Below, piece after piece: positions 7,468 through 11,677 of a DNA stretch of 11,677 nucleotides (position 1 is the first letter of the stretch; every line of letters begins with the position of its first letter). Origin of the DNA: Bacteroidales bacterium UBA5621 (GTDB lineage: Bacteria; Bacteroidota; Bacteroidia; Bacteroidales; VadinHA17). A program made the position numbers and the translations under genes. The stretch lies in assembly GCA_002424525.1 (NCBI GenBank), contig DIKJ01000197.1:1-11677 (forward strand), written 5' to 3'. The notes beneath the pieces were generated by a model. That model was not told the origin of the DNA, did no database searches, and saw only the letters and a program-made list of their open reading frames with translations.

Positions 7468-9357
7468 ATGATGGAGCAAAAAGAGACGCATCTGAGAGTG
7501 CTGATGATTGATGCCTCAAACGGATTTTACCGTATCAATAAATATCCGGTTGGCTCATTTTTTGGTCCCGTTGACCTGGGTATTCATCTGGCACATAAGC
7601 ATAACAGCCTGAATATCGGAGGCGGCCTGTTGGCAGGAAGCATATTCCCTGGGTCAAACAGGCTGATATTCAGCGGCATTTCACCATCATGGCATGGATT
7701 CTTCATCTCCTCAATGGGAGGCGCTGCCCTGGTATTTGACAATTTGGGTATTAACCTCTTTTCCATTATCGGCAAGGCTGAAACGCCTTCTATTCTGTAC
7801 CTGAATCGTCATCACGGAGAAGAGGTTGAGGTGGAGCTCTATCCCATTGATCCATATTCCTTGTGGCAATCAGGAAGAAGAGGAATATACGGGGTTATGC
7901 AACATGCCCTCAATCAGTACTCCCTGCGATACGAAAAAGACCCGAGGGTTCTGGCTGTTGGTCCGGCTGCCCTGTACACCGATATCGGGGCCATTGCATC
8001 GGCGCCGGTAAAAAAAGGAGAACTAACGGCTGTGGATTGCTGGGCTGGTCGTGGTGGGTTTGGAACCAAGCTTTTACAGCAACATGGTATTATCGGGATA
8101 ATCTACGGTGGCACCTGGGTTGATGAGGACTTCCGTGACCGGAAAGTGGCCGATGAATGGTTTCATGACCGCTACGAAAAGAAAATGGCTGCAAAAGATC
8201 TTGAAGCAACAACAAAATACCGCTACGACCCTGATTTTAACACCGGCGGCACCTTTGGAGTAAACTTCGCAACCGTGGCCGAAAGGATCATAGCATTTAA
8301 TTACCGGTCAATCTTTATGACAAAGGAGGAGAGACTTGATCTGCATCAGAGGTTTATCGTTGATCACTACCTCAGGCAGTTCAATGAGGAGACGATTGAA
8401 ACAAAACAGCAAAAGAATTGTGGAGAGCCTTGTGTCGCAGTGTGTAAGAAGATGCACGGACATTACAAAAAGGACTATGAACCCTATCAGACTATGGGTC
8501 CTTTATGCGGAGTGTTTGACCAACGCGCTGCTGAACTGCTCAACGGCAAAGCCGACACTTATGGCTTTGATGCCATTTCTGTAGGCGGAGTACTGGCCTG
8601 GCTTATGGAATGTATGGTCGATGGACTGATCAATCCCGGGGAGCTGGGAGCAGATGCAGCCCCAAAGTTTTCACCCGATGGCTTTGATGTTGTTAACGAC
8701 TCTATGCACAACGCCCGTATTGGTTCTGCGATGCTCGACGAGATGGTTAAACCGGGCGGCTTAATCAATCTGAAGCAGGGAGCAAGGAAGCTTGCCCGTC
8801 ACCTGTCACGTGAAAAAGGTATCGGCGTAATGGACCGTTTCGTGCATATCGGATTTGCCCGGCAGGGATGGATGGTCCCAAATCAGTACTGGACACCCGG
8901 AGTTTTATCTCCTATGGCCATCATGGGGAAGTATTACATGGTTTACGGCAAGGATTTCATACCCCCTCGCGAACTGGGTCGCAGGAATGCCCAACGCATG
9001 ATCATGGAGTTAATGATGGACAACCTCGGGTTCTGCCGTTTCCACCGGGCATGGGCAGAAGAGATAATGCCCGATGTCATGGAAGAACTCTATGGCATGA
9101 AAGATAAATTCATACAAAATCTTAAGCTTACCGCTACCCGTATCAATAGCCGTAATGCATCTATATTCTGGGAGTCTGAACGCAATGTAGATTTCCTGTT
9201 CCGGTTTTTGCGAAAGAAAGCTGATGAAGATAACGTACGCGACCAGAAACTGGATTACTGGATAAAGGCCTTTGAGGATGACAAGTTTGAAGCTGCCCTG
9301 CAGTTCTGGTTTGAGATACACAAAGGGATACATGAAAGCCTGAGGGAGTTTCATTAA
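7468..9357 (+). CDS. Aldehyde:ferredoxin oxidoreductase family protein, GAPOR-like (tungstopterin, [4Fe-4S])
   Basis: A cytosolic tungsten (or molybdenum) bis-pterin oxidoreductase expected to oxidise an aldehyde to its acid while reducing ferredoxin. The 629 residues fit the family (about 600-650). The N-terminal part lacks the usual AOR opening. Instead it has GPVDLGIHLAH (33-43), GSIFPGSNRLIFSGISPSW (57-75), SMGGAALVFDNLGINLFSI (82-100), VGPAALYTDIGAIASAP (164-180) and AGRGGFGTKLL (193-203). This closely resembles, from memory, the pattern of Pyrococcus glyceraldehyde-3-phosphate:ferredoxin oxidoreductase. Cluster ligands are Cys318, Cys322 and Cys326 (C-x3-C-x3-C; classical AOR has C-x2-C-x3-C) and Cys523 in DNLGFCRFH. 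YGFDAISVGG (365-374) is a conserved AOR-family segment. ATGs occur at 7468 and 7471, neither with an SD. It starts 46 nt after the DUF5916 gene and ends 8 nt from the convergent permease. No pterin or tungstate genes are nearby. AOR-family membership is firm; glyceraldehyde-3-phosphate as substrate is inference. Confidence 0.9.
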   Translation: MMEQKETHLRVLMIDASNGFYRINKYPVGSFFGPVDLGIHLAHKHNSLNIGGGLLAGSIFPGSNRLIFSGISPSWHGFFISSMGGAALVFDNLGINLFSIIGKAETPSILYLNRHHGEEVEVELYPIDPYSLWQSGRRGIYGVMQHALNQYSLRYEKDPRVLAVGPAALYTDIGAIASAPVKKGELTAVDCWAGRGGFGTKLLQQHGIIGIIYGGTWVDEDFRDRKVADEWFHDRYEKKMAAKDLEATTKYRYDPDFNTGGTFGVNFATVAERIIAFNYRSIFMTKEERLDLHQRFIVDHYLRQFNEETIETKQQKNCGEPCVAVCKKMHGHYKKDYEPYQTMGPLCGVFDQRAAELLNGKADTYGFDAISVGGVLAWLMECMVDGLINPGELGADAAPKFSPDGFDVVNDSMHNARIGSAMLDEMVKPGGLINLKQGARKLARHLSREKGIGVMDRFVHIGFARQGWMVPNQYWTPGVLSPMAIMGKYYMVYGKDFIPPRELGRRNAQRMIMELMMDNLGFCRFHRAWAEEIMPDVMEELYGMKDKFIQNLKLTATRINSRNASIFWESERNVDFLFRFLRKKADEDNVRDQKLDYWIKAFEDDKFEAALQFWFEIHKGIHESLREFH

Positions 9358-9365
9358 TGGATCTT

Positions 9366-11135
9366 TTACAGCGGCCACACCCACATGATCAACGGCACAC
9401 TCAGCAGTATAATGATGATGGTCAGGGGCAGGCCCATGATCGTGTAATCTGTGAACCTGTAACCTCCGGGACCCATTACCAGCGTGTTCGATTGGTGCCC
9501 GATGGGCGTAAGAAATGCACATGATCCACCAACGGCTACGATCATCAGGAATGGATCAACAGAAAACCCAAGGCCTTTGGCCACACCAATCGCAATTGGT
9601 GCCATCAGCACAACAGTAGCGGCATTGTTTATAACGCTTGACAATAACATAGTTACTGTAAGAATAATAGCCAGGATTCCCCATGGCTGCATACTGTCTC
9701 CAATATTCAGCACGGCATTGGCAATCAATTGCGCTCCTCCACTTGTTTCAAGCGCTATACCCACCGGAATCATTGCTCCAAGAAGAACAATAACAGGCCA
9801 GTCGATACTTGTATAGAATTCTTTAAGCGGCAATACTCTTGAAAGCACCATTACAATTGCAGCAATTGTAAAGGAAACCTGAACAGGCAATAAGCCGGTA
9901 ACGACAAAAACAATTGCGGACGCAAAAATTCCCAATGCCAGCGGAACTTTTGTCTTGTACCCCAGCCGTAGGCCGCGGCGGGCCAATGGCAGGCAACCCA
10001 TGGAAGTGATGGTGTCATAAATAATATGTTCCCTGCCTTGCAAAAGCAAAACATCACCAGTGCGAAAAATCACCTGATCAAGGCGACGATGGATTTTTTG
10101 CTCACGGCGGGCGACTGCAAGCAGGTTAATCCCGTAACGGCCACGCATACGGAGGGATGTCGCAGTGCGTTCGATCAGTGAGGAGTCAGCCATCACAATG
10201 GCTTCGGTAATTATAATCTTTTCTGATCCTTTGGCATCCTTGCGGAGTTTTTTTCCTCCAACAAGTTTCACCCCGGTGTCTTCGATAAGTGTTTTAAGAT
10301 TCTGCGCATCGGTTTCAATAATGATAATATCATTTAACTTTAACATTTCTTCAGGCTCAGGGGCATGGATTCGCTCTCCTCTTCGAACCAGTCCCAGTAT
10401 TTGCACATCAGCTTTGGAAAGTTTGCCTATTTCAGCTATACTGGTGCCTTTTAGCTTTGATTCTTTTGTTACTTCAACCTCCGTGATATAATCGTCAATG
10501 TCAAATAGCTCTGCATCTGATTTTTTTGCAGCTCTTTTTGGGATCAATCGCCAGCCCAATAAAGTAATAAAAGCTACTCCCGCAATGGTGAGTGCAACAC
10601 CGACGGGTGAAAAATTAAACATTCCAAAAGGCTCTCCGGTTTCATCAGCCCTGAATGTGGCAATTATAATGTTCGGTGGGGTGCCGATCAGGGTAGTCAT
10701 ACCGCCAAGTAAAGAAGCAAAAGCGATTGGCATCATGAAGTAGGAAGGCGGGTTACCGTTTTTGCGGGCCATGTGTATGGCAATGGGCATCGTAATAGCC
10801 AGCGCACCCACGTTGTTCATAAAGGCTGATGCCACAGCCACCAGCACGGATAGTGAAAAAATCTGCAGCTGGAGGTTTGTGCCGATTTTCATTACCCATT
10901 TGCCAAGTAAATCAACTACACCTGAAAATTCCAGCGCCTTGCCAATCACCAGCACAGCCGCAACAGTGATCACAGCCGGATGCCCAAAGCCGTTAAAAGC
11001 TTCGTCGGGGTCAATAATACCAAAAATCAACAATATGCATAATGAGATCAGCGCAACAAAATCATGGCGTATTCGACCCCAGGCAAAAAGTGCCAGGGCA
11101 AGTATCAGTACTCCAAAAACAATGTAGTGGTCCAT
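9366..11135 (-). CDS. SLC13 / anion transporter family permease with two RCK_C (TrkA-C) domains
   Basis: An inner-membrane anion permease of the SLC13/ArsB-like superfamily, 589 aa. Two membrane halves (about 1-200 and 395-589) flank a cytosolic insert (about 205-390) with two RCK_C/TrkA-C repeats, near 215-290 (VEVTKESKLKGTSIAEIGKL) and 303-380 (ITEAIVMADSSLIERTATSL). Each repeat ends in a beta-strand of the type DIIIIETD or DVLLLQG. The inverted-repeat signatures are present: SAFMNNVGALAITMP (103-117) with GTPPN (151-155), and SSVINNAATVVLMAPIA (499-515) with TPIGHQSNT (543-551). This architecture (transporter plus two TrkA-C) is typical of sulfate-transporter-like members, but substrates vary (sulfate, dicarboxylates, arsenite-like, other oxyanions). 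The ATG at 11135 opens directly into helix 1. It is convergent with the AOR-family gene, with 8 nt between stop codons and no terminator hairpin. RCK_C domains suggest gating by a small ligand. Confidence 0.92.
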   Translation of the reverse strand: MDHYIVFGVLILALALFAWGRIRHDFVALISLCILLIFGIIDPDEAFNGFGHPAVITVAAVLVIGKALEFSGVVDLLGKWVMKIGTNLQLQIFSLSVLVAVASAFMNNVGALAITMPIAIHMARKNGNPPSYFMMPIAFASLLGGMTTLIGTPPNIIIATFRADETGEPFGMFNFSPVGVALTIAGVAFITLLGWRLIPKRAAKKSDAELFDIDDYITEVEVTKESKLKGTSIAEIGKLSKADVQILGLVRRGERIHAPEPEEMLKLNDIIIIETDAQNLKTLIEDTGVKLVGGKKLRKDAKGSEKIIITEAIVMADSSLIERTATSLRMRGRYGINLLAVARREQKIHRRLDQVIFRTGDVLLLQGREHIIYDTITSMGCLPLARRGLRLGYKTKVPLALGIFASAIVFVVTGLLPVQVSFTIAAIVMVLSRVLPLKEFYTSIDWPVIVLLGAMIPVGIALETSGGAQLIANAVLNIGDSMQPWGILAIILTVTMLLSSVINNAATVVLMAPIAIGVAKGLGFSVDPFLMIVAVGGSCAFLTPIGHQSNTLVMGPGGYRFTDYTIMGLPLTIIIILLSVPLIMWVWPL

Positions 11136-11186
11136 AAATCTTGTCTAAAAATTTGAAACCATCCGGTTCCGATAAAGTATTTTCAG

Positions 11187-11194
11187 CAAAAATA
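11187..11194 (-). promoter_or_regulatory. Candidate Bacteroidota -7 box for the SLC13 permease
   Basis: Read on the minus strand this is TATTTTTG, an exact match to the TAnnTTTG motif of the Bacteroidota primary sigma factor. It would place the transcription start near 11181, about 45 nt upstream of the permease ATG, a plausible leader length. No clear TTTG-type -33 box lies at the expected distance, and such a motif occurs by chance in A/T-rich DNA, so support is modest. Confidence 0.3.
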
Positions 11195-11497
11195 ATCATA
11201 GCACCTTAATAAAAATAAATAGCCGGGTAATTCTGAAACAGCTCTTCTTAGGCTGACGGGAGCGGGATTCTGCCGACATAATGAGGATACTTGCCCGGAA
11301 ACAATCTGATCGAGTTGCCTGATGCGGATGAAGTGGCCAGTGCAATGGCTTTTAAATATTATTGCTGTAACTTGCAAACATGGTTAATGGTTAGAGAATT
11401 TAATTCATTATAACATCCTAATTGTTAATTTCTAATCAAACAATAAACAGGATAGAAAAAAATGTTCATTAAAAAGTTCAATAAACGGGTCATTGGA

Positions 11498-11530
11498 TGT
11501 ATTAATTTTGTATTAATAATGTATAATAAT
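11498..11530 (+). repeat. Three tandem 11-bp direct repeats (TGTATtAAT type)
   Basis: The 11-mers TGTATTAATTT, TGTATTAATAA and TGTATAATAAT follow each other without gaps at 11498, 11509 and 11520. A degenerate fourth unit (CGTATAAC) starts at 11533. Units 1 and 2 agree at 9 of 11 positions; unit 3 agrees less. The 11-bp period places the same helix face in register, as in binding arrays, but low-complexity A/T sequence can produce this by chance. Confidence 0.35.
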
Positions 11531-11677
11531 TTCGTATAACACAATATAAGAAGCGCATATGATATTTAGAAAGTATTGCATGTGTTCTATTATAATTTCA
11601 AATATATAAACATTACCGAAAATAAAGATTACTGAAACACCTTCATCAAAATAGTTTTCTGCAAATGCCATTCTCAA

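Larger units (their letters stand above)
11136..11677. other. Gene-free intergenic tail with a GC-rich island
   Basis: No convincing gene is present. Most of it is A/T-rich: by hand count about 27% GC at 11161-11220, 30% at 11341-11400 and 20% at 11401-11460. The stretch 11221-11340 is about 52% GC. On the plus strand this island can form an outer stem CCGGGTAA (11223-11230) with TTGCCCGG (11291-11298; one G-U pair). A small hairpin GGCCA (11335-11339) / TGGCT (11346-11350) follows, running into TTTT, like a weak terminator. On the minus strand a stop-bounded stretch of about 37 codons ends at 11248 but has no start, and a 64-codon minus frame (11183-11377) has no recognisable domain. The island could be a small RNA or a decayed coding remnant. 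Further right lie short 11-bp tandem repeats. The start of whatever gene follows is not in view. Confidence 0.6.

Noticed and set aside
9010..9522. Minus-strand open frame of 170 codons overlapping both the AOR-family gene and the permease end
   Set aside because: It covers the 3' ends of two strongly supported genes in other frames, and its product is rich in His/Ser with no fold signal: a shadow frame.
9484..11127. Plus-strand open frames of 81-121 codons within the permease region
   Set aside because: They are antisense shadows of a 589-residue permease with complete family motifs.
11183..11377. Minus-strand 64-codon open frame upstream of the permease
   Set aside because: Its product has no signal peptide, helix or domain pattern and it overlaps the candidate promoter. 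A different minus frame in the same stretch is equally open.

Overview
The window looks like chromosomal DNA of an anaerobic member of the Bacteroidota. The evidence is a DUF5916 outer-membrane protein (a family largely confined to this phylum), a GH95 fucosidase-type exo-enzyme, A/T-rich translation starts without clear Shine-Dalgarno sequences, and one good match to the Bacteroidota -7 promoter motif TAnnTTTG. A tungsten-enzyme-family oxidoreductase with an Fe-S cluster and an oxygen-sensitive type of Fe-S serine deaminase point to anaerobic life. No mobile element, CRISPR array, rRNA or tRNA was found.

Layout: (1) positions 1-1955, minus strand: the first 651 codons of a secreted GH95 alpha-L-fucosidase/galactosidase whose C-terminal end lies outside the window. 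(2) A divergent intergenic region, then on the plus strand an Fe-S L-serine ammonia-lyase (2117-3679) and an ornithine-cyclodeaminase/mu-crystallin-family NAD(P) enzyme (3804-4751). (3) A CBM9-like/DUF5916 outer-membrane beta-barrel protein (4878-7421). (4) An aldehyde:ferredoxin oxidoreductase family protein most like the glyceraldehyde-3-phosphate branch, GAPOR (7468-9357). (5) A convergent minus-strand SLC13-type anion permease with two cytosolic RCK_C domains (9366-11135). (6) A gene-free, mostly A/T-rich tail (11136-11677).

Functional reading: serine deaminase plus an OCD-family reductase may form a small serine-to-pyruvate-to-alanine (or related imino-acid) module. The GAPOR-like enzyme would feed electrons from a sugar-derived aldehyde into ferredoxin. 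The permease could supply an inorganic or dicarboxylate anion. These links come from adjacency and are inference.

The least expected signal is a pair of 64-bp elements, one on each side of the serine deaminase gene (1976-2039 and 3697-3760). Each has 15-nt imperfect inverted arms separated by exactly 34 bp. The arms share a consensus, and where the two copies differ near the core, both arms change so that pairing is kept. The spacers are unrelated. This suggests a shared operator or a structured RNA/DNA element controlling the serine deaminase and OCD-family genes, and perhaps the divergent GH95 gene.
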